From: Leptofilum sp965223525
GTDB lineage: Bacteria; Chloroflexota; Anaerolineae; Promineifilales; Promineifilaceae
Assembly: GCF_965223525.1 (NCBI RefSeq)
Contig: NZ_CBDCWX010000005.1
Location: forward strand, 1,736,001-1,800,000
Length of the DNA stretch: 64,000 nucleotides
Direction: 5' to 3'
This document shows positions 8,054 through 16,015 of the stretch, in pieces. How positions within the stretch are numbered: the first letter of the stretch is position 1; each line of letters starts with the position of its first letter. The notes under the pieces are model-generated. The model did not search any database. It was not told where the DNA came from and saw nothing but the letters and a program-made list of their open reading frames with translations. Both the position numbers and the translations under genes were made by a program.

Positions 8054-8755
8054 ATGCAGACGCTGCTAGACGCCTTCCTCAACGCTTTTCAACTACTGGT
8101 TTCGGGTGATCCGGAGCTTGTGGCGATTGTGGGGCTAACGTTGCGGGTGACGGGGATTGCTTTATTGCTGGCGCTACTGCTGGGGCTACCCGTGGGGGCG
8201 TTGCTGGGGCTGCTGGGACGATTTCCGGGCGGCGGCTGCGTGATTCCGTTGATTTACACGGGCATGGGTCTGCCACCGGTGGTGGTGGGGCTGTTTGTGT
8301 ATTTGCTACTGTCTAACCAGGGGCCGCTGGGTGAGTTGGGCTGGCTGTTCACGCCGTCGGCGATGGTGATGGCGCAGACGATTATTGCGCTGCCGTTGGT
8401 GGTGGGATTGACGTTAACGGCCGTTCAGTCCCTTGATCCTTTGCTACCGTTGCAACTCCGTTCGCTGGGAGCTACCCGTTGGCAACTGGCATGGACGATG
8501 CTGCTGGAGTCGAAGCTGGGAGTGTTTGCGGCGATTGTAGCGGCGTTTGGCAGTATCATTTCGGAAGTCGGCGCGGTGATTTTGGTGGGAGGCAACATTC
8601 GCGGCGAGACGCGGGTGCTGACAACAGCCATCGTGCTGGAAACGCGGCGGGGCGAGTTTGCTCTGGCCATTGCGCTAGGGCTCATTTTGCTGCTGCTGGC
8701 ACTACTGGCTAATTTGGCACTGTATCGTTTGCAGCAGCGGGGGGTGCGCCGATGA
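8054..8755 (+). CDS. tupB: Tungstate/molybdate ABC transporter, permease (TupB type)
   Basis: A 233-residue integral membrane permease of the binding-protein-dependent transport family, with about five to six hydrophobic segments. The cytoplasmic EAA-type loop that contacts the ATPase reads LRSLGATRWQLAWTML (about residues 137-152). Length and layout suit TupB. It starts right after a family A repeat, so translation may depend on the ATG alone or on coupling. It overlaps tupC by four bases. Confidence 0.88.
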   Translation: MQTLLDAFLNAFQLLVSGDPELVAIVGLTLRVTGIALLLALLLGLPVGALLGLLGRFPGGGCVIPLIYTGMGLPPVVVGLFVYLLLSNQGPLGELGWLFTPSAMVMAQTIIALPLVVGLTLTAVQSLDPLLPLQLRSLGATRWQLAWTMLLESKLGVFAAIVAAFGSIISEVGAVILVGGNIRGETRVLTTAIVLETRRGEFALAIALGLILLLLALLANLALYRLQQRGVRR

Positions 8756-9477
8756 GTGAGCCAATCTTTGAACTGGAACAGGTACAGCAGGTTTATGACG
8801 GCCGTACCGTCCTCGATATTTCTCAACTCACCATTCACAAAGGCGAGATTTTGGCGTTGGTGGGGCCGAGCGGGGCGGGCAAAAGCACGCTGTTGCGGCT
8901 GCTCAACTTTTTGGAGCCAGCCTGCAAAGGCACTATTCGGTTCGATGGGCAGGTGGCGACGCCAGAGCTAGATTTGGTTCAGCGGCGGCGGGTGACGACT
9001 GTTTTTCAACGGCCGTTGCTCCTCCAACGTTCGGTGCGGGCTAATTTACGCTACGGGTTGGGGCTGCGCGGGCAAAAGCTAGCTGAAGCGAAGGAAGAAG
9101 AGTGGTTGGCGCGGCTGGGTTTGGCAGAGCTAGCCGATCAGGCCGCGCCGAAGCTCTCGGCAGGGGAGGCGCAGCGGGTGGCGCTGGCGCGGGCGGTGGT
9201 GACCCAGCCAGACGTGCTGTTGCTGGACGAGCCGACGGCCAATTTGGATCCCAGCAACGTGGGTATTATCGAATCAATTATTCAGGAGGAGAACCAGTGC
9301 AGCGGCATGACAGTGGTGTTGGTGACGCACAATATTTTCCAAGCGCGGCGCATTGCTCATCGCACGGCACTGCTCTGGGCTGGGGAACTTATCGAGGTAG
9401 CGGAGACGGAGCAGTTTTTTAGTGCGCCAGGGCGGGAAGAAACGGCCGCTTTCGTGCGTGGCGATACGGTTTATTAG
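8752..9477 (+). CDS. tupC: Tungstate/molybdate ABC transporter, ATP-binding subunit (TupC type)
   Basis: A 241-residue ABC ATPase. Walker A is GPSGAGKST (about residue 38), the Q-loop lies in TVFQRPLLL, the signature is LSAGEAQRVALARA, and Walker B is VLLLDEPTANLDP, followed by the H-loop LVTHN. All catalytic elements are present. The ATG overlaps the tupB stop (ATGA), so the two are translationally coupled. It powers uptake of the oxyanion bound by TupA, which fits the moeA and molybdenum hydroxylase genes elsewhere in the window. Confidence 0.92.
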   Translation: MSEPIFELEQVQQVYDGRTVLDISQLTIHKGEILALVGPSGAGKSTLLRLLNFLEPACKGTIRFDGQVATPELDLVQRRRVTTVFQRPLLLQRSVRANLRYGLGLRGQKLAEAKEEEWLARLGLAELADQAAPKLSAGEAQRVALARAVVTQPDVLLLDEPTANLDPSNVGIIESIIQEENQCSGMTVVLVTHNIFQARRIAHRTALLWAGELIEVAETEQFFSAPGREETAAFVRGDTVY

Positions 9478-9603
9478 GGGATGGGACACTAATTGACACA
9501 GATAAACGCTGATTTTATAGTTAAATCATTGTGGATATATGCGAATTGAACACTATGTTTTGGGTTTTTAAATTAACTCATTCATCATTCTAATGAGGGA
9601 AAA

Positions 9604-10092
9604 ATGAAGCGGTTTGTAATACTTTTAGGTTTTCTCTGGGTTGCTTTGTTACTTGTCATGCTACTAAATTTGTTTGTAGCAAACGAGGAAAATTTCGGTA
9701 CTGGAGAATTCATAAATAGTTTGCTGGGCTTTGGATTCTTTACGCTAATACTGCTTTTTATGTTAGGGGTTGGAATGGTCAGACGCGCTTCTTTTCCACT
9801 ACCCACGACTGATAACGAAGGATTTTATCTACAGTTTGACGGTTACAAAAGCCAGTTGATTCATTGGCAAGAGATTGCAAATTGTGAACTTGTGCGACTA
9901 GGTTCTTTTTACAAACAACCTATATATGGGATTAGTCTTTACACGCCGGTTAATCAAATATTTTCTTTTGTGGGAACTATGTACGGACTAGGAACCCACG
10001 GCTTCCTAATCGATTTAAGGGCAACTGATTCCGAAAAGTTTTTTAATACCCTTAAAAACATGAGGCAGGATCTGTTTTTGAAACAGACATGA
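9604..10092 (+). CDS. Small membrane protein of unknown function
   Basis: A 162-residue protein with two strong hydrophobic helices (about residues 4-24 and 38-60) and a C-terminal cytoplasmic domain of about 95 residues containing FDGYKSQLIHWQEIANCELV. That last pattern resembles bacterial PH-like (YcxB/DUF-type) domains, but I cannot assign it. The gene is AT-rich compared with tupC and lacks the ACGGCCGT octamer. AATGAGGGAAAA before the ATG is a good ribosome site. Confidence 0.6.
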   Translation: MKRFVILLGFLWVALLLVMLLNLFVANEENFGTGEFINSLLGFGFFTLILLFMLGVGMVRRASFPLPTTDNEGFYLQFDGYKSQLIHWQEIANCELVRLGSFYKQPIYGISLYTPVNQIFSFVGTMYGLGTHGFLIDLRATDSEKFFNTLKNMRQDLFLKQT

Positions 10093-10114
10093 TGATTTGC
10101 ACAATTATTTCGTC

Positions 10115-10145
10115 TTAATCCTCTGTGCCCTCTGTAGCAAACAAA
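10115..10145. repeat. Family C repeat fragment
   Basis: CCTCTGTGCCCTCTGTAGCAAA matches one arm of the CACAGAG intergenic repeat family. It lies just upstream of the ion-channel promoter. Confidence 0.55.
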
Positions 10146-10153
10146 TCACCGTG

Positions 10154-10159
10154 TATAAT
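10154..10159 (+). promoter_or_regulatory. Candidate -10 box of the ion-channel gene
   Basis: A perfect TATAAT lies 41 bases before the ATG at 10200. No good -35 box is seen at the right distance, so this is only a partial promoter match. Confidence 0.4.
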
Positions 10160-10199
10160 CGGGGTAACTACTAAGATTTCCAGTAAGTGAGAGTGACAA

Positions 10200-11312
10200 A
10201 TGAATAGCGCACGTTGGATCCGGCGGGGGGTGCTGCTGGTCTTGTTTTTGCTGTTGGGGATGTTGTTGTTTGGTGGCGAAACGGCACCTTCGGCAAGCTC
10301 AGTACAGGCTGTACACGCTCAAACCGAGCCATTGAGCAACGTAATCAGCCCACCGCCCGGACAGTTCCCCGTGGAAGTGTATGTTGATCTCTATGGTCTG
10401 AACATCTTCCGCATTGACGAACAGGAAGAGACGTTTGAAATTGAGGCTTTTTTGTATGCCGACTGGTTTGATGACCGCTTGGTTTTTGATCCAGAGGTTG
10501 CAGGTACAGATATAAAAGTGTTTCAGGGGGAAACGGCCGTTGAAATGCTAAAAACCGAAGTGTGGTGGCCTGATTTGGAGGTTGTTGATTCGAGAGGGTC
10601 GCGTGATCGGCTGCACATTACGCTCACCATTGATTACGATGGCTTTGTCACCTACACCGAGCGATTTCATGCTAATATTTGGCAGCCCTTTTTCTTTGAA
10701 GAATTTCCCTTCGACTATCACGAACTTAGCTTCACCGTTGCCCCGTTTTTCTATGAAAATACAGAAGTGATATTTATTGGCCCCGAGGATTTTGCCACTG
10801 AGATCGAGCGAGAAGAACAGCTTGATCTGGATTGGACGACCAACGAGTGGCTGATCGAGAGTGTGCAAACTAGCGTAGACCCAGGCGAAGAGTTTGATTT
10901 TTCGACAAGTACGTTGTTCATTGAAATTAGTCGGTTGCCTCAGTTTTACATTAGCAATGTGATCATCCCGCTTGTTTTGATTGTGGCCATCTCTTGGGCT
11001 GTGTTCTGGATGGATTTTGGCAATATGCACCTGGCAGACCGGCTGAGTGTCTCTTTCACCAGCGTCCTCACGGTGGTTGCGTTTGACTTTGTGACTGCCA
11101 GTAATTTACCCCGCTTACCCTACCAAACTGTCCTGGATCGAGCTATCACTTTTAGCTACATTATTTTGACGCTCTCGGTGCTGGAAAATGTGCTGGCTTA
11201 TTTACAATACAAGAAAAATGAGGCTGAAATCCAGCGCATAGACCGAGTGGCTCGCTGGCTCTTTCCCTTAGTATATTTAGCAGGATTTGTCATCATTCTG
11301 ATACTTTTCTAA
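10200..11312 (+). CDS. Prokaryotic pentameric ligand-gated ion channel (Cys-loop receptor homologue)
   Basis: A 370-residue protein with the full layout of a GLIC/ELIC-type channel. A signal peptide (about 1-40) is followed by an extracellular beta-sandwich (about 45-250) with the FPFDYHELSF loop in place of the eukaryotic Cys-loop (no disulfide cysteines). Four membrane helices follow: M1 has the conserved proline and SW (NVIIPLVLIVAISWAVFW), and M2 reads ADRLSVSFTSVLTVVAF. The M2-M3 loop SNLPRLPYQTVLDR matches the invariant LPRLPY motif, and M4 ends the protein. It should form a homopentameric cation or anion channel; the ligand is unknown. It appears to be monocistronic. Confidence 0.93.
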   Translation: MNSARWIRRGVLLVLFLLLGMLLFGGETAPSASSVQAVHAQTEPLSNVISPPPGQFPVEVYVDLYGLNIFRIDEQEETFEIEAFLYADWFDDRLVFDPEVAGTDIKVFQGETAVEMLKTEVWWPDLEVVDSRGSRDRLHITLTIDYDGFVTYTERFHANIWQPFFFEEFPFDYHELSFTVAPFFYENTEVIFIGPEDFATEIEREEQLDLDWTTNEWLIESVQTSVDPGEEFDFSTSTLFIEISRLPQFYISNVIIPLVLIVAISWAVFWMDFGNMHLADRLSVSFTSVLTVVAFDFVTASNLPRLPYQTVLDRAITFSYIILTLSVLENVLAYLQYKKNEAEIQRIDRVARWLFPLVYLAGFVIILILF

Positions 11313-11327
11313 ATCCACTTATACGGA

Positions 11328-12293
11328 TCAGGGGACATCCTCGGTTTGTTTTTGTTGTTTCAGCTCCAGCTTTTTTAGGCGGTAGAGCGTTTCCTGCGTC
11401 ATTTGGCGATGCTTGCTGGTGATGTCTGCCTGCACGCCGAAGAGGAAGATGAGCAGGCCGACCAGCAGCAGGCCGGTGCCAATGGTGACGGACTGGATGA
11501 ACTGGTTGACGGTATTGTTGAAGTAAGCGTAGAAGAAGCGTCCCCACAGCACCAGTCCAGCCAAAATGAAGGGCAGAGCAATATAGCTGAAGGTGCGTAG
11601 CGGTTCATAAAAGGCGTAGAGGCGGATAATGGTGCTGGCCTGGGCCTTGATGAAGTGCCACATGCTACTTTGCAGGCGAGACGGCCGTATCGGGCCATTT
11701 GTCTCTACGGGAATACTTTTGATGATAAGCCCCTGCTTGCCTGCCTGAATAATCGTATCCAACGTGTAGCTAAAGTTAGTGAGGATGTTCAGCCGCAGTG
11801 CCGTGTCCCGACTGTAGGCGCGGAAGCCGCTCACTGCATCTGGCACGTCAGTGCCGCTCACCGTCCGCACCGTCCAACTGCCCAGCTTTTGCAACAGTTT
11901 TTTCATCGGTGAAAAATGTTCGATATGTTCAATCTGGCGGTTGGCAATGACAATATCTGCCTTACCAGCCAGAACAGGAGCCACCAGCTCTGGAATGTAG
12001 CGGCCGGGGTATTGGTTATCGGCATCGGTGTTGGCAATGATGTCTGCACCCAGCCGCAGAGCCGCATCTAACCCGGTTTCGAAGGCGCGGGCCAGCCCCA
12101 GGTTTTGCCGATGGGCAATGATGTGGTTGATACCCAAACTACGGGCGATTTCGGCCGTGCCGTCGGTGCTGCCGTCGTCAATGACGAGTGTTTCGATGCA
12201 GCTAATGCCGGGGACGTGACTGGGCAGTTCGGCCACGGTGATGGGCAGCGATTCCGCCTCGTTATAGCAGGGAATTTGGATGATCAGTTTCAC
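11328..12293 (-). CDS. Family 2 glycosyltransferase with C-terminal membrane anchor (DPM/GtrB-like)
   Basis: A 321-residue GT2 enzyme. The N-terminal GT-A domain starts IIQIPCYNEAESLP and contains IDDGSTDGTAEIA and the metal-binding NTDADNQYPG (DxD). Two hydrophobic helices (about 233-255 and 265-290) anchor it to the membrane. The fold matches polyprenyl-phosphate mannose/glucose synthases, which load a lipid-linked sugar for cell-envelope glycosylation. The GTG start lies 40 bases upstream of a family B repeat. The partner membrane glycosyltransferase may be the protein at 23081-24643, though this is only a functional guess. Confidence 0.88.
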   Translation of the reverse strand: MKLIIQIPCYNEAESLPITVAELPSHVPGISCIETLVIDDGSTDGTAEIARSLGINHIIAHRQNLGLARAFETGLDAALRLGADIIANTDADNQYPGRYIPELVAPVLAGKADIVIANRQIEHIEHFSPMKKLLQKLGSWTVRTVSGTDVPDAVSGFRAYSRDTALRLNILTNFSYTLDTIIQAGKQGLIIKSIPVETNGPIRPSRLQSSMWHFIKAQASTIIRLYAFYEPLRTFSYIALPFILAGLVLWGRFFYAYFNNTVNQFIQSVTIGTGLLLVGLLIFLFGVQADITSKHRQMTQETLYRLKKLELKQQKQTEDVP

Positions 12294-12310
12294 GCAGCCA
12301 TTTTAGCGCA

Positions 12311-12388
12311 GATGATCGGTAATCGGTAATCCGTTGTCAGTAATCGGTAAACATAAAGCCGATTACCATTCATCAGTTACTGATTACT
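12311..12388. repeat. Family B inverted repeat
   Basis: GGTAATCGGTAATCCG and later CCGATTACC with ACTGATTACTGG give a long imperfect hairpin between two minus-strand genes. It runs into the 3' end of the downstream coding region. Confidence 0.75.
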
Positions 12389-12778
12389 GGCTTTAAAGTC
12401 AACGGCGACGCGCTGGGGATTGTTAGGGTCTACTTTTACCATCACCATCATGCCAGGGACAATGCGGGAGAGATCGAGTAGGTGGAGTTGGTCGCGGGAT
12501 TTAACCTGGTACGGTTGGCCGCCTTCTGGGTAAACTTCCAGCACAAAGTTGACTCCCTGCATATTCCCGCCTTCGGGGCTGCTGCTGGTGCCGAAGGTGA
12601 GCCCGCTGGGTTTGATTTGAAGGATTTTGGCCTGGGCAGGACGGCCGTTCCGCAACAATTCCCGCCGCTTTGCCTTATATCGCCACACAAAAAGCCAGGG
12701 CACTATAAAAAGTAGTAGCGAACCAACCACGACCAGAACAATCCAGTTTTGGCTGAAAAATTGAGTTATTTGATCCAT
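12377..12778 (-). CDS. Membrane-anchored DUF3592-like protein
   Basis: A 133-residue protein with one N-terminal membrane helix (about residues 12-32), a basic linker, and a soluble beta-rich domain with PAQAKILQIKPSGL and PGMMVMVKVDPNNPQRVAVD. This resembles DUF3592 domains. The start at 12778 is chosen for its AGGAGA site; the frame extends upstream to 12901 through repeat-like sequence. The next upstream gene (12873-13295) encodes a paralogue with the same plan, so the pair probably arose by tandem duplication. Its function is unknown. Confidence 0.65.
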   Translation of the reverse strand: MDQITQFFSQNWIVLVVVGSLLLFIVPWLFVWRYKAKRRELLRNGRPAQAKILQIKPSGLTFGTSSSPEGGNMQGVNFVLEVYPEGGQPYQVKSRDQLHLLDLSRIVPGMMVMVKVDPNNPQRVAVDFKASNQ

Positions 12779-12872
12779 TTTGTCTCCTGAAAAATTATGA
12801 ATGATGAGGGATGAATTATGAAATTTGCGAAATGGTTTGGCTTTGCTCAACATTGTTGGTAGCGTGCCGCAT

Positions 12873-13295
12873 TCATAATAGCTCTTTTGATAAGTCGTCA
12901 AGATTTGTAATGGTTGGGTGAGCGGGCGGTAGGATGATGTTATGGGGGTCGGCGGGGTCTATGTGGACGGTGATGGTTTGGCCGGGCTGTAGCTGAACGA
13001 GTTGCAGGGGGCTAGCCATGATTTTGATTTCAGCTTCGTAGGGTGTTTGATTGGGGGGCGCGACGGTGAGGCGTAGGCCAAGTTGCGGGTCATTGTCGAG
13101 GCTGTGGCGCACACCTGTTTCCCAGACGTCCAAAATGGTCGCGTCGGCAGTGATGCCCTGTTGAATAATCTGTTGTTCGGCCGCTTCGGCCTGCTGCAGA
13201 TTGCCGACCATGCGTTTGACGGTACGGTAGGCAAAGGCGAGCAGTATTATGGTTACGCCTGAAAAAATTAGGATGAAAATAGTTGAATCGTCCAT
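12873..13295 (-). CDS. Membrane-anchored DUF3592-like protein, paralogue
   Basis: A 140-residue protein with an N-terminal membrane helix (about residues 5-24), a short helical linker, and a domain carrying ADATILDVWETGVRHS and LQPGQTITVHIDPADPHNI. The spacing of these motifs matches the neighbour at 12377-12778. The start at 13295 follows GGAGG at good spacing; the longer frame to 13313 would begin before that site. Function is unknown. Confidence 0.65.
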   Translation of the reverse strand: MDDSTIFILIFSGVTIILLAFAYRTVKRMVGNLQQAEAAEQQIIQQGITADATILDVWETGVRHSLDNDPQLGLRLTVAPPNQTPYEAEIKIMASPLQLVQLQPGQTITVHIDPADPHNIILPPAHPTITNLDDLSKELL

Positions 13296-13322
13296 TACAA
13301 CCTCCAAAAACATCTTTTGCTT

Positions 13323-13832
13323 CTAGTTCAATTTTTCCAGTGAAACAATGTGCTTTTCCTCGTTATCCAAGTAATACACAGCGTAACGAGCCCCATTTTC
13401 CAATGCTTCAAACTGCTGTTTATTGAATAGTTGAAAGGTGTGATTTTTGATTTCTAGCCGATAGCGGCGAGATGCGTTGTGCTCATCGTACTCGATTTCA
13501 TCTGTTAATTTGGCAATGCCCTCTGCGCGACCAACAGCGGGAATTTGTGGGGGTACGGCCGTTTGCTCACGCCGCATCCCCAACCAAACCCCACCACCAA
13601 CTAGCAGCGCCAAGACCACACTTGCCAAACTCCCTATCAGCGGCTGATTGGCAGCCAGACTTATGACAATGCCCACAATGAGAATGAGTAGAAAAATGCC
13701 TAGCGGAACGGCCGTTTGCACCACCGATTGCGACCATTGATCTGCTTCTACCCACCGGGCTTGCTGGTTTGGCGATAAACGGCCGTTTTGATTTGCACGT
13801 AAATCTGAGAGATCGTATTTGAACAAGGACAT
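13323..13832 (-). CDS. Two-helix membrane protein of unknown function
   Basis: A 169-residue protein. A cytoplasmic N-terminal part has the motif NGRLSPNQQARW, two adjacent helices span about residues 42-64 and 69-86, and a soluble C-terminal domain contains YRLEIKNHTFQLFNKQQFEA and ARYAVYYL. A similar N-terminal NGRLSxxQ pattern occurs in other bacterial PH-like membrane proteins, but assignment is weak. The ATG at 13832 has GGAG eight bases upstream and is preferred to 13850. It probably shares a transcript with the two DUF3592-like genes. Confidence 0.6.
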   Translation of the reverse strand: MSLFKYDLSDLRANQNGRLSPNQQARWVEADQWSQSVVQTAVPLGIFLLILIVGIVISLAANQPLIGSLASVVLALLVGGGVWLGMRREQTAVPPQIPAVGRAEGIAKLTDEIEYDEHNASRRYRLEIKNHTFQLFNKQQFEALENGARYAVYYLDNEEKHIVSLEKLN

Positions 13833-13869
13833 CAGGTTCTCCGATGACATTTCTTTAATCCTTCGGAAG

Positions 13870-13924
13870 TAGAGCGTATTGCGTGTTTCGTATATTACGC
13901 ACTACGAAATACGCAATACATTTT
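13870..13924. repeat. Family F inverted repeat (TATTGCGTATTTCGTA type)
   Basis: GTATTGCGTGTTTCGTA pairs with TACGAAATACGCAATAC across a short loop. A second copy flanks the other side of the neighbouring propeller gene (15358-15418). Confidence 0.8.
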
Positions 13925-13937
13925 TCCAACTGGTCTG

Positions 13938-15293
13938 TTATTTGATGATGAATGGAATATAAACATGATTGCTAAAGTTCAAGACATTGTTTTCGTAGAC
14001 AAATACATCTAACTCATCATTGTTGTCGCCGCTTACAAAATTGGGTTCCGAAGATCCGAAGGCAATAAATTGGCCATTGCCTGAAACAACTGGCAAGATG
14101 GCTTCGTAATCTGTGCCGTTGCCCAATAGTGTAACCGATATGAGCTTTGTTGTGTTGAGGTGTTGATCGTAGAGAAATACATTTTCCTCGTCGTGAGTTT
14201 CTTCGGGAGTTAATGAGTTTGCTGAGGATTGATAAGAGATGAAACGGCCGTCATCTGAAATATTTGGATATCTTGAATCACTATTCCCTTTGGAGCCATC
14301 GTCAGCGCGGGAAATAAGCGTGGTTGTACTTGTTTGCGTGTCATGGAGGAAAATGTCCTCGGTGGTGCCGTTTTCGTCATCAGCAACCAGGGTTGTGGCT
14401 TCAGAGGAAAAAGTGACAAAACGGCCGTCTGCCGAAATAGCGGGATATTCTGAGTTCCAGTTACCTTCTGTGCTGTCAGAAGCCACGGAAACGCGGCTGG
14501 TTTGCCCCGTTTGGGTGTCGTGGACAAACACATCTCTCCGGCTATTGGTGTCGTTGCTAACTAGATTGGTGGCTACGGAGTCGAAGGTGACGAAACGGCC
14601 GTCTGCTGAGATGTCTAAATCAGTCGAATAATCGTTGGCTTCTGTGCCGTCAGAGGCAATGGAAACGCGAGTTGTCTGCCCCGTTTGGGTGTCGTGGACG
14701 AAAATGTCGTATTCATTGTTGGTGTCGTTGGGGACGAGGGTAGTGGCGGCGGAGCGGAACGCGATATAACGGCCGTCTGCCGAAATGGCCGGGAAGCGGG
14801 ATTCACCATCTCCTTCTGAACCCCCAGAGGAAATTGAGACGCGGGTTGTTTGCCCGGTTTGTCGATCGTGGAGGAAAACGTCCCGAGCATTATTGGTGTC
14901 GCTGCCTACAAGGTTGGTTGCCGAGGATTCAAAAGTGACAAAACGGCCGTCGCCTGAAATGGCGGGATTTTGTGAATCGCTATCTGCTTCTGCGCTGGTT
15001 GATGAGAGTGAGGCGCGGCTGGTTGTGTTGGTTTGGGTGTCGCGCACAAAGATGTCATCCCGGTCATTGGTGTCGCCACTCACCAGGTTGGAGGCGCGTG
15101 AGGAAAATGCAATGTAACGGCCGTCTGCCGAAATAGTGGCATCGTCTGAGTAGTCGTTTCCTTCTGTGCCGTCGGATGCAACAGAGACACGCACAATGTC
15201 CCCCGGTGCGGCATGGGAGCGGCTGGGCAGCACCCACAGCGCGGCGATGATGAAGATTGCCAACAAGAGTGGTTTTTTGGATGGTTTAAGCAT
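13938..15293 (-). CDS. Secreted TolB/PD40-type beta-propeller protein
   Basis: A 451-residue exported protein. A signal peptide (about 1-28, ending SRSHAAPGD) is followed by seven to eight tandem units of about 53 residues. Each unit is built on SxDGRYIAFxSxAxNLV, then a DTNxxxDIFVHDxQTG pattern and a TTRVSxASDG strand; these are PD40/TolB propeller blades. The protein ends in NHVYIPFIIK, a short hydrophobic tail also hinted at in the giant surface protein (KVFMPAIVNN). The start at 15293 has GGAGG upstream. It probably acts outside the cell as a binding or scaffold protein. The ACGGCCGT octamer recurs at the DGR codons of most blades. Confidence 0.85.
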   Translation of the reverse strand: MLKPSKKPLLLAIFIIAALWVLPSRSHAAPGDIVRVSVASDGTEGNDYSDDATISADGRYIAFSSRASNLVSGDTNDRDDIFVRDTQTNTTSRASLSSTSAEADSDSQNPAISGDGRFVTFESSATNLVGSDTNNARDVFLHDRQTGQTTRVSISSGGSEGDGESRFPAISADGRYIAFRSAATTLVPNDTNNEYDIFVHDTQTGQTTRVSIASDGTEANDYSTDLDISADGRFVTFDSVATNLVSNDTNSRRDVFVHDTQTGQTSRVSVASDSTEGNWNSEYPAISADGRFVTFSSEATTLVADDENGTTEDIFLHDTQTSTTTLISRADDGSKGNSDSRYPNISDDGRFISYQSSANSLTPEETHDEENVFLYDQHLNTTKLISVTLLGNGTDYEAILPVVSGNGQFIAFGSSEPNFVSGDNNDELDVFVYENNVLNFSNHVYIPFIIK

Positions 15294-15357
15294 GGTGGCC
15301 TCCAAAATTATGAATTTAGGAAGGATGAATTATGAAAAACTTGAACCTTTCCTGCGA

Positions 15358-15418
15358 GGATATTGCGTATTTCGTATTGCGTAGAAGCTGACGGAATACG
15401 CAATACGCACTACGATCT
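15358..15418. repeat. Family F inverted repeat, second copy
   Basis: ATTGCGTATTTCGTATTGCG followed by GGAATACGCAATACGCACTACG. It overlaps the last codons of the globin gene. Confidence 0.8.
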
Positions 15419-15826
15419 GGTTTCCCGCATGACCCCCACAACTAAATAGTAAGCATCCCGCCAGGCTTGTTCCGCTTCGGGCGTGAACGGGTCACCGACG
15501 GTTTCTACCAAAGCCAGGCAGAGCGCGTTGGCAAAGGTGTGGTAATGGGTGGGCTGAATGTTGATTTGGGCATGTGCCTGTCCTAGCGGTTTGAGCAACT
15601 GTTGGGTGAGGGGATACGGCCGTTCTAACCCCGCCACAATTTCTGCCAAAACAGCCATAAACTTTTGCTTGTGTGCATCAATCTCCCTGGGAAACAGGTA
15701 GCACAAACAAGGGTCAAGCCGAAAAAGCTGGTCATACAATCTGGTCACAAACAAATCTGCCTTTTTTTCTACAAGCGCAAACGTTGCCTGCACCAGATGT
15801 ATTTGATGCAACTGCATGTTGTTCAT
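15410..15826 (-). CDS. Single-domain globin
   Basis: A 138-residue globin of the flavohaemoglobin/single-domain class. The N-terminal helix has IHLVQATFALVEKKADLFVT, the CD region LCYLFPREIDAHKQKF includes the conserved Phe, and the proximal His is in AHAQINIQPTHY, followed by the G/H helices ending AWRDAYYLVVGVM. The length equals a lone globin domain, so no reductase is fused. It would bind O2 or NO in the cytoplasm. Some globins of this type act as sensors next to regulators, but no such partner is fused here. Confidence 0.85.
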   Translation of the reverse strand: MNNMQLHQIHLVQATFALVEKKADLFVTRLYDQLFRLDPCLCYLFPREIDAHKQKFMAVLAEIVAGLERPYPLTQQLLKPLGQAHAQINIQPTHYHTFANALCLALVETVGDPFTPEAEQAWRDAYYLVVGVMRETRS

Positions 15827-15892
15827 CCGTTTTTATGGTTTATAGGAGCTTACAAGGGGTGCGTCCGAAAAACGTCCGAAAGAGTAGAAGGA

Positions 15893-15972
15893 GATTAGAA
15901 AAAAATCAAAGATTCCGCAGATTCAACGGATTTTTAATCTTTTCAATCTGTGAAATCTGCTGATAAAATCAT
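15893..15972. repeat. Family D inverted repeat (CGCAGATT...AATCTG)
   Basis: AAAGATTCCGCAGATTCAAC pairs imperfectly with TTCAATCTGTGAAATCTGCTG. Related copies are at 42184-42258 and 63807-63869. Confidence 0.75.
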
Positions 15973-16015
15973 TTTTGGGGTCTGGCTTGCCCAGGTTAGG
16001 TTATTGAGAAATTAT

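Noticed and set aside
13950..15250. Evenly spaced repeats of about 160 bases
   Set aside because: They are coding blades of a beta-propeller, not a non-coding array.
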